Of a stretch of DNA of 59,750 nucleotides, positions 8,163 to 15,625 are shown in pieces (the first letter of the stretch is position 1; each line of letters begins with the position of its first letter). A program made the translations under genes and the position numbers. The notes beneath the pieces were generated by a model that was not told where the DNA came from, did no database searches, and worked only from the letters and a program-made list of their open reading frames with translations. Source of the DNA: JAVBNA01 sp031551875 (lineage in GTDB: Bacteria > Bacillota > Clostridia > Oscillospirales > Acutalibacteraceae); the NCBI GenBank assembly GCA_031551875.1, contig JAVBNA010000023.1:1-59750 (forward strand), read 5' to 3'.

Positions 8163-9434
8163 TCAAATCAGCTCCTGCGCCGCTCCTAGCTTTTTGTACA
8201 GCCGCACCGCCACAAAGAAGGCAGCCGCAAAACACAGCCCGATGAACAGATAGCCCGCCGCATAGCCAAGCCTCATCGGGTCACCCGCGCCCAGCAGGGC
8301 GTATAAGCCTTTAGCGCCGTCCACAACGCCGCCGACCAGCGCGCTGCCCGCCACGACGACCACGCTCATGATGGTCAGCGTGGCAGTCATGGCGGAATCA
8401 ATGTTGCCGGCAAACAGCTTGGCCAGCACCGCCATCACCGTGGGGTAAATGGGCGCAATGCCGAAGCCCGCCGCAATAAGCAGGAAAATCCCCGGCCTGC
8501 CCAGCATCACTCCGATTAAAATGGCTGCCCCCGAAAAGCCAGACGCAATCAGCAGCGATTTGATGAATCCTATTTTGTCGATTACCGGCCCAAGGAGCAG
8601 GCGCGCGAGCGTAAAGCACACGAAAAAGGCAGTCAGCACAAGCGCCGACTCCTGTGCGGTCAGCGCATAGGATTTCTCCACGAAGATGACCAGCCAGCCT
8701 CCCACCGCCATTTCTCCGGTGACAGCGAGGGATAAAAGGGCGACAATGTATTTGGTGTTGGGGTTTTTGAAAAAAGCCTTGACGCCGTCGCGATGGTTTT
8801 CTTGTTTCCCATTTTTGAGTCTGCCGAAAAGCGCCGGTATAATCGGAACCAGTGAAAAGAGCAGCACCGCAAGGTACATCCCCCGCCAGCCCAGCGCCTG
8901 TTCGCCCAGCCTGGCACTCATCAGCCCCACCGAAAGCAGCGGCGCCAACGCCGAGCTCAGACCGTAGAAGAAATGGGACAGGTTCATCATCGTGCCCGTG
9001 TTACGGGTGAAAACCCTGGCGGCCATAATGCCCAGCACAATTTCCACCATGCCGTGGCCCAGATAAAGCACAAAAAATCCCGCGGTCAGCAGCGCAAACG
9101 TAGGCGCGAGCCAGATGAACACACCCGACGCCGCCATGACGACAAGCGACAGAATCAGCGCGCATTTGACGCCGATTTTGCGCACCAGCGCGGCGGTGTA
9201 GCCGCAGGCCGCCAGACGTCCGAGCGAATTGCAGGCAAACAGGATGCCGATTTGCAACTCCGATACACCGAATTCGCCTTGAATGGGCGACACGGCGGGG
9301 CCCTTGACGTTCTCCGAAAAGCCGAAAATCAAAAAGCTTGAAAAAACGGTGATCGTCAGTATGATCATGTTGAGCCTGCTGCCCGCCGGGTTCTTGTTCC
9401 CGAGCGCCGCAGCGGGTTTTTTCTGGTTTTTCAT
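8163..9434 (-). CDS. MFS transporter
   Basis: 423 residues with about 12 hydrophobic helices and a central charged loop after helix 6 (GRLKNGKQENHRDG), the layout of the major facilitator superfamily. Helix 1 has FGFSENVKGP and the second half has GPVIDKIGF, a family loop motif. The pattern resembles FucP-like sugar or small-molecule permeases, but the substrate cannot be told. ATG with AAGGATG upstream. First gene of a probable pair with the 142-residue membrane protein. Confidence 0.82.
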   Translation of the reverse strand: MKNQKKPAAALGNKNPAGSRLNMIILTITVFSSFLIFGFSENVKGPAVSPIQGEFGVSELQIGILFACNSLGRLAACGYTAALVRKIGVKCALILSLVVMAASGVFIWLAPTFALLTAGFFVLYLGHGMVEIVLGIMAARVFTRNTGTMMNLSHFFYGLSSALAPLLSVGLMSARLGEQALGWRGMYLAVLLFSLVPIIPALFGRLKNGKQENHRDGVKAFFKNPNTKYIVALLSLAVTGEMAVGGWLVIFVEKSYALTAQESALVLTAFFVCFTLARLLLGPVIDKIGFIKSLLIASGFSGAAILIGVMLGRPGIFLLIAAGFGIAPIYPTVMAVLAKLFAGNIDSAMTATLTIMSVVVVAGSALVGGVVDGAKGLYALLGAGDPMRLGYAAGYLFIGLCFAAAFFVAVRLYKKLGAAQELI

Positions 9435-9455
9435 ATGTCCATCCTTTATCTGTAC

Positions 9456-10202
9456 TCAGTCAAAATAAAGATACTCGTCGATCCAGGAGATGCTCACCTC
9501 AATGAGTTCGTCGTCCTCGCTGAAGTGATACCACACCGCGCCGCGTTCGCTGTCGGGATTGCCCTCACTGTCGGCGGGGCTCTGCCCCAGGTGCTCGTCG
9601 GGGCAGTAGGGTACGGAAACCCAGGTTTTGTCAACCGTCGCCTCTTGGTTTTTCGTAAGACCGGGGTAAGCGTCCAGCATACGCTGCCGGCTGTCCCCCA
9701 TCCTGATCCCGCGCGGCAGAAGCGCCGTTTTTGAGACAATGTTCACGCCGATCACGCGCAGGGTGCGCGCCTTGTCCACGTCGGTCAGAAGAAATTTTTC
9801 CGGCTCCTCGCCGCCCTCCTGCGACCAGGTGTCCTCGTTGTCGAAGGACATGACACCCTCCTGGGGCACCAAAAGCTCATACGTGATCCCGCCGAACCTG
9901 GCTTCGACGCCCAGCGAGAGGCTGCTCATGCTGAGGATATAGCCCTCCAGGCTGTCCGGCTGCCCATAGCGGCGGATCAGCTCGTTCACCGTGTATTCCC
10001 CGCTGAGGTAGCCCACCTCCGAAACGGGGTAGTAGCCGTATTCGTCGGGCAGAGCGGGGGCGTTTACATCTTCTTCACCGGACAAAACCGCGAGGCCGGA
10101 GTGGTTCTGCGCACTGTCGTCCCCCGGCCGTTCCTGCCTGCATCCGGCTAACGATGCAGCAAGCAACAGACAGGCCAGCAGAATAAAAAAGCATCGTTCC
10201 AC
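9456..10202 (-). CDS. Predicted lipoprotein of unknown function
   Basis: About 248 residues. GTG at 10200-10202 is chosen because GGGGGAG lies upstream and it opens a lipoprotein signal (CFFILLACLLLAASLAGC), so Cys17 or so would be lipidated and the protein anchored outside the membrane. The mature part is acidic, with no recognised domain; repeated phrases such as VNELIRRYGQPDS and RMGDSRQRMLDAYPGL suggest two small alpha/beta units of the SmpA/BLIP-like kind. That last point is a guess. It is separated from the MFS gene by 21 bp and probably read first. Confidence 0.7.
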   Translation of the reverse strand: MERCFFILLACLLLAASLAGCRQERPGDDSAQNHSGLAVLSGEEDVNAPALPDEYGYYPVSEVGYLSGEYTVNELIRRYGQPDSLEGYILSMSSLSLGVEARFGGITYELLVPQEGVMSFDNEDTWSQEGGEEPEKFLLTDVDKARTLRVIGVNIVSKTALLPRGIRMGDSRQRMLDAYPGLTKNQEATVDKTWVSVPYCPDEHLGQSPADSEGNPDSERGAVWYHFSEDDELIEVSISWIDEYLYFD

Positions 10203-10236
10203 GTCGGCTCTCCCCCTTCCAGGCAATCATAAAAAA

Positions 10237-10260
10237 GCGGCAGAACGTTCGCTCCGCCGC
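10237..10260 (-). terminator. Terminator of the tiny-ORF operon
   Basis: GCGGC pairs with GCCGC around an AGAACGTTCGCTCC-type loop. On the minus strand it is followed by TTTTTT, a proper intrinsic terminator 74 bp beyond the last tiny ORF. Confidence 0.65.
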
Positions 10261-10333
10261 AGGAATGTTTCCGAGGCTTGACGTATTTCGACAATATGGT
10301 CAAGTATATCAGTTTTTATGCGGAAAGTAAAGA

Positions 10334-10483
10334 TTATCGATCGTGTCCGGGCTTGTGACGGCTTGCCGATTGCTTTTTGTGGTTGCGCCCCTCGCCGTCG
10401 GGCGCGCTGTGCGCGATGGTAGGTCCTCCTTTGGACTTCTCCTTGCGCACCTCTTTGGGATCAAGCTGGCTGTCTTTGGGCAT
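10334..10483 (-). CDS. Tiny charged protein (49 aa)
   Basis: Reverse reading from ATG 10481-10483 with AAAGGAG nine bases upstream. The product begins MPKDSQLDPKEVRKEK and ends SASRHKPGHDR: very hydrophilic, Lys/Arg/His-rich, no Cys and no membrane segment. It is last of four tiny genes read in one direction, all with similar composition. The spacing, ribosome sites and terminator support translation. Function unknown; composition recalls small spore or nucleic-acid-binding proteins, but no family is recognised. Confidence 0.6.
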   Translation of the reverse strand: MPKDSQLDPKEVRKEKSKGGPTIAHSAPDGEGRNHKKQSASRHKPGHDR

Positions 10484-10503
10484 ATTTTATCACTCCTTTG
10501 GTA

Positions 10504-10653
10504 TTACGGTTCGGCTCTCCGGTGTCCCTTTTTTGCCTTGCCCTGAATTTCGGGAACCGGAGGCTGGTCATTTTTCCGAAATTTCTGTTTCTTATTGCTT
10601 TCGGTGCCATGCGGCTCCTTCGGGTCGGGTCGGCGCATACCGGCTTTTGCCAT
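10504..10653 (-). CDS. Tiny charged protein (49 aa)
   Basis: ATG 10651-10653 has GGGAGG eight bases upstream. The product starts MAKAGMRRPDPKEPHGTESN and continues Lys/Pro-rich. It shares the DPKE segment with the next tiny protein (LDPKEVRK against PDPKEPHG), so the two may be related. It lies 20 bp upstream of that gene. Function unknown. Confidence 0.6.
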   Translation of the reverse strand: MAKAGMRRPDPKEPHGTESNKKQKFRKNDQPPVPEIQGKAKKGHRRAEP

Positions 10654-10667
10654 TTGGTTTTCCTCCC

Positions 10668-10787
10668 TTATTTCGGCGTGTGCTTGGGCTTTTTAATGCC
10701 CTTGGGCATGCGAAGCTCGGTGTCGAGATTCTGCTTCTCCCGCGCGTTTTCCTGCCCGTCGTTGATCACTGTTTTTTTCTTTGCCAC
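10668..10787 (-). CDS. Tiny charged protein (39 aa)
   Basis: GTG start at 10785-10787, product VAKKKTVINDGQENAREKQN and then LDTELRMPKGIKKPKHTPK. GGAGG lies 13 bases upstream, somewhat far, inside the end of the preceding ORF. It is almost entirely polar and probably disordered. No family recognised. Confidence 0.5.
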   Translation of the reverse strand: MAKKKTVINDGQENAREKQNLDTELRMPKGIKKPKHTPK

Positions 10788-10790
10788 TTT

Positions 10791-10946
10791 TTACATCACA
10801 CCTCCGTTTTGTGTGTCCTGCGCCTGCGCGGCGCTGTGCTCATTGAGTCTCTTTGCCTCCTCAAGCGCCTTGGCCTGTTCGGGGCTGGCCGGCCCTGCAT
10901 CAATCCGCTCCCCGGCCGCCATCCGCTTTTCCACTTCTTCAATCAT
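10791..10946 (-). CDS. Tiny helical protein (51 aa), first of the tiny-ORF group
   Basis: ATG 10944-10946 starts MIEEVEKRMAAGERIDAGPA and then an Ala/Glu-rich helix. GGAGG lies 16 bases upstream, too far to be ideal. The in-frame sequence before the ATG (GFGRLGGFAVKH) also looks protein-like, so the true start may be upstream and may have been removed when the holin fragment on the other strand was joined here. Function unknown. Confidence 0.45.
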   Translation of the reverse strand: MIEEVEKRMAAGERIDAGPASPEQAKALEEAKRLNEHSAAQAQDTQNGGVM

Positions 10947-10994
10947 GTGCTTGACCGCGAAACCTCCGAGTCTGCCGAAACCGTTTGGCCCTCC

Positions 10995-11237
10995 CTGATT
11001 TCCAAAGGCACGATCATCCGCACCGGCGTGCTTTTGCTGGCGCTCCTCAACCAGGTGCTGACCCTTCTCGGCTACTGCCCCCTGGGCATCGCAGACGGAC
11101 AGATCGAAACGCTTGTGTCCACGCTCTGGACAATCGGCGCGGCGGTCTGGGGCTTCTGGAAAAACAACAGCTTCACAAAGGAAGCCATCGAGAGCGACAA
11201 GGTACTGCAAACGCTGAAAAAAAAGAAGAGCCTGTAA
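10995..11237 (+). pseudogene. Phage holin remnant lacking its start codon
   Basis: About 80 residues closely follow the SPP1-type phage holin pattern: ISKGTIIRTGVLLLALLNQV, then VSTLWTIGAAVWGFWKNNSF, then TKEAIESDKVLQTLK. One N-terminal and one central membrane helix are visible. The codon where the family has its initiating Met is CTG here, and no ribosome site precedes it. No endolysin or other phage gene is adjacent. This is best read as an isolated prophage scrap, followed by a large terminator that it may have brought with it. Confidence 0.65.
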
Positions 11238-11244
11238 CTCCTAT

Positions 11245-11300
11245 AAACGGGAAGCCGCCCTCTCTCGCCGTGCTGGCGAGAGAGGGCGGCTTCCCGTTTT
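11245..11300. terminator. Very long hairpin terminator
   Basis: A nearly perfect 25-bp stem (AAACGGGAAGCCGCCCTCTC paired with its complement) around GTGCT, ending in TTTT on the plus side and in an A-rich start that gives T on the minus side. It can serve both the holin remnant and the converging small membrane protein gene. Confidence 0.8.
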
Positions 11301-11312
11301 AGAACGAACATT

Positions 11313-11648
11313 TTACGCGACATGATGTTCATGGCTTTGTCTGGCAAAGGCACGGGTTCGACCCGCTGCAAACTCATCCTCCCGGACGATCTTCATCGCC
11401 TCGGCAGGATTTTCCTTGACCGCTGTCTGGGCACGCAGTTGCCCGCGGTAGAGCAGAAGCATGACAATACCCATCACGGCGGAACCCGCGTTCATTACGC
11501 CCACACGGTCCACACCGGACATCAGAGAGACCATCCCGCAGAACAGGCACAACCCAAGTAAAATAAAGCTGTCCTTTCCCGACGGGCGATATTTAAAGCT
11601 CAAGTACGCCGTACATGCTAAGACAAAAAATCCCAAGATTCCGGTCAT
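11313..11648 (-). CDS. Small membrane protein of unknown function
   Basis: 112 residues from ATG 11646-11648, chosen for the GGGGGAG upstream. Three short hydrophobic helices (beginning MTGILGFFVLACTAYLSF, SFILLGLCLFCGMVSL and AVMGIVMLLLY) are followed by a polar cytoplasmic tail rich in Glu, Ala and Arg. No domain recognised. It is single and ends at the long terminator. Confidence 0.6.
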   Translation of the reverse strand: MTGILGFFVLACTAYLSFKYRPSGKDSFILLGLCLFCGMVSLMSGVDRVGVMNAGSAVMGIVMLLLYRGQLRAQTAVKENPAEAMKIVREDEFAAGRTRAFARQSHEHHVA

Positions 11649-11987
11649 TGCATTCTCCCCCTTATTCACGTCATATATCGACAGTTTGTTTGCACATATG
11701 TTCTTTTCGCATCTCTATTATAGCAGGCCAATTCCAAAAAATCAAGTCATCTTTTCAGCAAAGTCCCGTTTTTGGGACATCAAATTTCATAAAGACTGTT
11801 TTTTCGGCATGATTCATGGGTTTTCTCATCGGTTTTGTCGAACGATTTTTGGAAAATTATGGTAAATTTTTTCTGATTGGCCGGCAAAATCGTGGGAAAT
11901 CAAGAAGGCGGGGTGAACTGCACAGAACAAAACACTGTTTGTATTCTGCCGGAACAATGGGGTTAAACCGCAGAGAATCCGGCGCAG
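11649..11987. other. Intergenic region, no gene seen
   Basis: AT-rich and without a supported reading frame. It must hold the promoter of the minus-strand small membrane protein gene, but I see no convincing pair of boxes. Confidence 0.4.
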
Positions 11988-12452
11988 CTATTGCTTTGCT
12001 TTTCCGGTTATGCTGTCAATTGCAATCCGAATGACGCCGGTGCGGGAAAAACTTTTTTCAATCGCTAGGGGCGCTTTGTCCATCTGGTCGGGCGCGTACT
12101 TCTGACAAAGCAGGAGCAGGGCACGCCTCTTTTCTTCCCCCTCGACCATTTCCGCACGCCCGCGCACCAGGGCACTTCGGTAGCGTGTCGTAAACTGTTT
12201 GGAAATGACCTCGGTGCCGCCCGCAACGCTGAAACAAACCCGGCCGTCGCGTCTGATGTTGTCGAGCTTCTGCCCTTCGAGGGCACAGTGTATATAGATG
12301 ACATCCTCTTCGCAGACAAAGCTCAGCGGCGTCACATAGGGCGCGCCGTCCTCGTCCACCGTCCCCAGAAACCCGTATTCCGCTTCACGCAGAAGCGCCC
12401 TGATTCCCTCTTCGGACAGCAGGCGGTCGGTCCGCCGGACAGGCTTTTGCAT
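11988..12452 (-). CDS. Pyridoxamine 5'-phosphate oxidase-like flavoprotein (NimA type)
   Basis: 154 residues with the split-barrel FMN-binding fold: EYGFLGTVDEDGAPYVTPLS, then IYIHCALEGQKLDNIRRDGR, then CFSV and TTRYRSALVRGRA. This is the pattern of the NimA/5-nitroimidazole-reductase and heme-utilisation-like group. Start ATG 12450-12452 is chosen because AGGGGAGGGG stands just upstream. It probably reduces small electrophiles or nitro compounds in the cytoplasm. Monocistronic. Confidence 0.82.
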   Translation of the reverse strand: MQKPVRRTDRLLSEEGIRALLREAEYGFLGTVDEDGAPYVTPLSFVCEEDVIYIHCALEGQKLDNIRRDGRVCFSVAGGTEVISKQFTTRYRSALVRGRAEMVEGEEKRRALLLLCQKYAPDQMDKAPLAIEKSFSRTGVIRIAIDSITGKAKQ

Positions 12453-12565
12453 TGACCCCTCCCCTTTCTTTTTGTAGTATACCATATATAGGTATAAAAT
12501 TCAATACTTTACCTCAATTATACAATATTTTGTGCTTCTTCTTCGCTCTGCTTTTCCGCACACGG

Positions 12566-12594
12566 TTGCAAATCGAAACAAAACCAATTATAAT
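12566..12594 (+). promoter_or_regulatory. Sigma-A promoter of rnpB
   Basis: TTGCAA, 17-bp spacer, TATAAT. The expected start point about seven bases on coincides with the 5' end of the RNase P RNA. Confidence 0.8.
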
Positions 12595-12600
12595 ACTTGT

Positions 12601-12952
12601 GCAAGCAGACCGAGCAGTCGCGGGCACTGTGCCGAAAGGCCGTGTCTGAGGAAAGTCCGGGCTCCACAGGGCAGGGATAACGGCTAATGGCCGCCGGGGG
12701 CGACCCTAGGGATCGTGCAACAGAAATATACCGCCCGGCGCTTTTTCGCCGGGTAAGGATGGAACGGCGAGGTAAGAGCTCACCAGCGCGCGGGAGACCG
12801 CGCGGCTCTGTAAACCCTATCCGGAGCAACACCGCGGAGGGACATGATGCGCTTGCCCGGCGCGTCCCGAGGAGGTGGCAGGATTCGCGCGGCAACGCGC
12901 GGACAAGATAGATGACTGTTCACGCCAGACCCCGGCTTACAGGTCTGGTTGC
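12601..12952 (+). ncRNA. rnpB: RNase P RNA, bacterial class A
   Basis: The catalytic RNA of ribonuclease P, which trims the 5' leaders of tRNAs. The conserved cores GAGGAAAGTCCGGGCTCC, AGGGATCGTGCAACAGAAA and GACAAGATAGATGACTGTTC occur in the right order. The 5' segment GCAAGCAGACC pairs with GGTCTGGTTGC at the 3' end to form helix P1. The helices between them fit the ancestral class A form rather than the Bacillus class B form, which supports a Clostridia host. Ends are set by P1 pairing and are good to a few bases. Confidence 0.95.
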
Positions 12953-12994
12953 ACCCAAAACCGCCCGGCTTTTTTGAGCCGGGCGGTTTTGGGT
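12953..12994 (+). terminator. rnpB terminator
   Basis: ACCCAAAACCGCCCGGCT pairs with the complementary segment around TTTTTTGA directly after rnpB; a long GC-rich stem. Confidence 0.8.
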
Positions 12995-13100
12995 GGGGTC
13001 GGGTAATGGCTCTCCCTACGCGAAGACACGGGACATCTTCTTTCCCTTCGCAAAAACTGAAAGGCGCGATTTGCGTCCAGCGTCACGCTGGAATTTGCTG

Positions 13101-13130
13101 TTGAAATTTGGCTTCTTCCTATGGTATAAT
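13101..13130 (+). promoter_or_regulatory. Promoter of the degV pair
   Basis: TTGAAA, 18-bp spacer, TATAAT, about 32 bp before the first degV start. Confidence 0.7.
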
Positions 13131-13161
13131 TTTTTTGATAATGACACAAGGAGATGACCGG

Positions 13162-14010
13162 ATGTCCAGACAGGTTGCGGTCACATCCGACAGCGGATGC
13201 GATTTGTTCCCCGAGCTGTACAAGCAGTACGACATTGGTATTGTGCCCCTCTACATCACGACCGAAGAGCAGTCTCTGCTCGACGGGGTTGAGATTAACC
13301 CGCCCGACATTTTTAAATCGGTCGCCCGGACAAAAAAAGTCCCCAAAACCGCCGCCCCCGCGCCCGCTAACTTTGAAGAGCTGTTCCGGGAGCGCGTCGA
13401 AGCGGGCTGTGACGTCGTTCACATCTCCCTCAACTCGGTCTTTTCCAGCTCCTATCAAAACGCCTGCATCGCCGCCGAGGCCTTCGAGGGCGTCTATGTC
13501 CTTGACAGCAGAACCCTTTCCACGGCGCAGGGTCTGCTCTGTCTGAAAGCTGTGGAGCTTGCGCGGTCTGGCATGCCAGCGAAAGAGATCTATGAGCACA
13601 TTCTTTCCATCCGCCACATGCCCTTCACCGAATTTGTGCTCGACACCCTGGAGTATGCCTATCGAGGCGGACGCTGCTCGATTCTCACCATGTTTGGCGC
13701 CAACCTCTTAAAGCTGCGCCCCTGCCTCGCCGTCGACAACGAGGGCGTCCTTTCGGTCAGCAGGAAGTTCCGCGGTGCCTTTCCTCAGGTGGCGCTTCAG
13801 TATACCGAATACATGCTTTCCCAGCCTGATATCGACTACCGCCGCGTGTTCATCTCGTACACGTCGCTGGACGACGAGGTGCTTCGCTCGGTGGTTGACC
13901 GCGTCAGGGCAGAGAACAAATTTAAGGAGATCCTGATCACCCGCACCGGCTGCACCATTTCCTGTCACGGCGGGCCCAACACCCTGGCGGTATTCTATAT
14001 GAAAAAGTAA
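13162..14010 (+). CDS. DegV-family fatty-acid-binding protein (first of two)
   Basis: 282 residues. DegV/FakB proteins hold a fatty acid and present it to the kinase FakA for phosphorylation, feeding phospholipid synthesis. Seen here: VAVTSDSGCDLFPEL at the N-terminus, ISLNSVFSSSYQNA and DSRTLSTAQGLL in the middle, and the family ending GCTISCHGGPNTLAVFY. ATG 13162 is chosen for AAGGAG eight bases upstream; an earlier in-frame ATG lacks one. The second degV follows after 76 bp, and no fakA gene is close by. Confidence 0.9.
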   Translation: MSRQVAVTSDSGCDLFPELYKQYDIGIVPLYITTEEQSLLDGVEINPPDIFKSVARTKKVPKTAAPAPANFEELFRERVEAGCDVVHISLNSVFSSSYQNACIAAEAFEGVYVLDSRTLSTAQGLLCLKAVELARSGMPAKEIYEHILSIRHMPFTEFVLDTLEYAYRGGRCSILTMFGANLLKLRPCLAVDNEGVLSVSRKFRGAFPQVALQYTEYMLSQPDIDYRRVFISYTSLDDEVLRSVVDRVRAENKFKEILITRTGCTISCHGGPNTLAVFYMKK

Positions 14011-14086
14011 CCGGCCTTCCCGATGAAGCTCTGCAATCCTCCGGGCACGGAAACTGTCCGGCAAAATGGTATAAAGGAGTATGTCA

Positions 14087-14941
14087 ATGTCCAAGAAAAT
14101 ACTGATCTGTGCCGACAGCACCAGCGACCTTTCCCCCGACCTCATTGCACGCTACGGCGTAACAATCATGCCCCTGCACGTCCGGTTGGGCGACGAAGAG
14201 CGTCTGGACGGCGTGGACGTCTTTCCTGACGACCTGTTTGCCTATTACCAAAAAACCGGTAAGCTGCCTGCCACTTCGGCCGGAATGCCGCTCGACTATG
14301 AGGAGTTTTTCAAAAAGCACCTCACGCCGGACACCTCCATTGTTCACTTTCATCTCAGCTCGGACATGTCTGCCACCTACAACAACGCCCGCATGGTGGC
14401 CGAAACGCTTGACGACGTACACTCGGTTGACTCTCGGAACCTCTCCACCGGCATTGGTCTGCTGGTCATTGAAGCGTCCATTATGGCGCAGTCGGGACAA
14501 TACACCGCCGCTGAAATCGCCGAACGCTGCCGGGTGCTTGCCGCGCACGTCAACACAAGCTTCATTGTGGACACCCTCGAGTTCCTCTGGAAGGGGGGAC
14601 GGTGTTCAGGTGTCGCCGCTCTGGGCGCCAACCTGCTGCGTCTCAAGCCCTGCATCGAGGTTCGTGACGGCAAGATGGACGTGAGCAAAAAATACCGCGG
14701 CAAGCTGGAAGCGGTGCTCGACGAGTATGTGGATGAACGGCTCAAGGGACGCGGCGACCTTGTGCTCGACCGCATTTTTGTCACCCATTCGGGCATGGAC
14801 AAGCCCGAGCTTGTGGATCGGGTGGTCGCCCGTGTCAAGTCGATTGCCCCCTTCAAAGAGGTGCTGGTCACCCGGGCCGGCTGCTCGGTGAGCACCCACT
14901 GCGGCCCCAATACCCTGGGTCTGCTTTTCTTTACGAAGTAA
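14087..14941 (+). CDS. DegV-family fatty-acid-binding protein (second of two)
   Basis: 284 residues, clearly paralogous to its upstream neighbour: ILICADSTSDLSPDL, FHLSSDMSATYNNA, DSRNLSTGIGLL, FLWKGGRCSGVAALGANLL and the ending GCSVSTHCGPNTLGLLFFTK. ATG 14087 is preferred over 14081 because AAGGAG then sits seven bases away. Tandem copies are common in Clostridia and may bind different fatty acids (saturated or unsaturated), as shown for FakB1/FakB2 in Staphylococcus. Confidence 0.9.
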   Translation: MSKKILICADSTSDLSPDLIARYGVTIMPLHVRLGDEERLDGVDVFPDDLFAYYQKTGKLPATSAGMPLDYEEFFKKHLTPDTSIVHFHLSSDMSATYNNARMVAETLDDVHSVDSRNLSTGIGLLVIEASIMAQSGQYTAAEIAERCRVLAAHVNTSFIVDTLEFLWKGGRCSGVAALGANLLRLKPCIEVRDGKMDVSKKYRGKLEAVLDEYVDERLKGRGDLVLDRIFVTHSGMDKPELVDRVVARVKSIAPFKEVLVTRAGCSVSTHCGPNTLGLLFFTK

Positions 14942-14945
14942 AACC

Positions 14946-14978
14946 GCGCGCCCCCGAACGCTGAGTTCGGGGGCGCGC
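14946..14978. terminator. GC-rich hairpin terminator after degV pair
   Basis: GCGCGCCCCCGAAC pairs with GTTCGGGGGCGCGC around GCTGA, right after the second degV stop; it can also serve the converging gene. Confidence 0.75.
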
Positions 14979-14986
14979 TTATTCGG

Positions 14987-15505
14987 CTATATCCACAGGC
15001 TCAGCTGCTCGCTGATGTTCATAATATCCAGTTTGACCCCCTGCGTCCGGGCATAACGGATGCAGTTTCCGGTTCCGCTCGGAGCGCCGTTCCAGGCGGC
15101 GATCAGCAGGGAGGAACTGTCCACCATATAGCGGTTGCGTTTCTGAAAGCAGTCGCGGCTATATTCTCTCTGTACCCGCGTCACCCGGTCGGCCCGGCGC
15201 AGGATCTCCCCATAGCGCCACTGATCCTCCGCGCTCCACCGGTCGGCCTGGGCGTCACAGGGGATCGCCGCCTCCAGTGAGAGTGTGGGGTTTTGCTCGC
15301 GCAGACTGAGGACGCGCTCCGCCATCCAGAAATCTATGCCGCGGCTCATGCCGCTGATAAAATGGGTGTAGCCGACCTCGACCGCCCGGTCAATCTTTTC
15401 ATACAGGGCGGCGCGGATGGCATATACCCCCGCTGAATGTTCATTTCCGTTGTCCGGAAGGCTTTCCGGGCGGTGCCCGCTGAAGCAGCAGGTACGCTCC
15501 CGCAT
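14987..15505 (-). CDS. SLOG-fold protein (DUF1273/YpsA-like)
   Basis: 172 residues. The start TCCFSGHRPESLP, the central GYTHFISGMSRGIDFWMAE and the later SSSLLIAAWNGAPSGTGNC follow the DUF1273 branch of the SLOG nucleotide-binding superfamily, to which YpsA belongs. Such proteins are thought to bind nucleotide-derived ligands; YpsA influences cell division in Bacillus. ATG 15503-15505 is preferred because the alternative GTG three codons upstream sits too near the GGGG site. Monocistronic. Confidence 0.82.
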   Translation of the reverse strand: MRERTCCFSGHRPESLPDNGNEHSAGVYAIRAALYEKIDRAVEVGYTHFISGMSRGIDFWMAERVLSLREQNPTLSLEAAIPCDAQADRWSAEDQWRYGEILRRADRVTRVQREYSRDCFQKRNRYMVDSSSLLIAAWNGAPSGTGNCIRYARTQGVKLDIMNISEQLSLWI

Positions 15506-15625
15506 GGCTGTCACCCCTCTCTGCGCTCTAATATTATGTATTATATCATAAAGCTCCGTGCTTTGCGAGAGAAAAATAATCCCCCGCCCGTACGGCTTTG
15601 GGCGGAGGACGGCAAACGCAGAGAT

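Noticed and set aside
12937..13617. A 226-residue minus-strand ORF opposite the first degV
   Set aside because: Shadow of degV and the rnpB terminator; no start site.
14947..14978. GC-rich palindrome as an operator
   Set aside because: Its position immediately after the degV stop fits an intrinsic terminator better.
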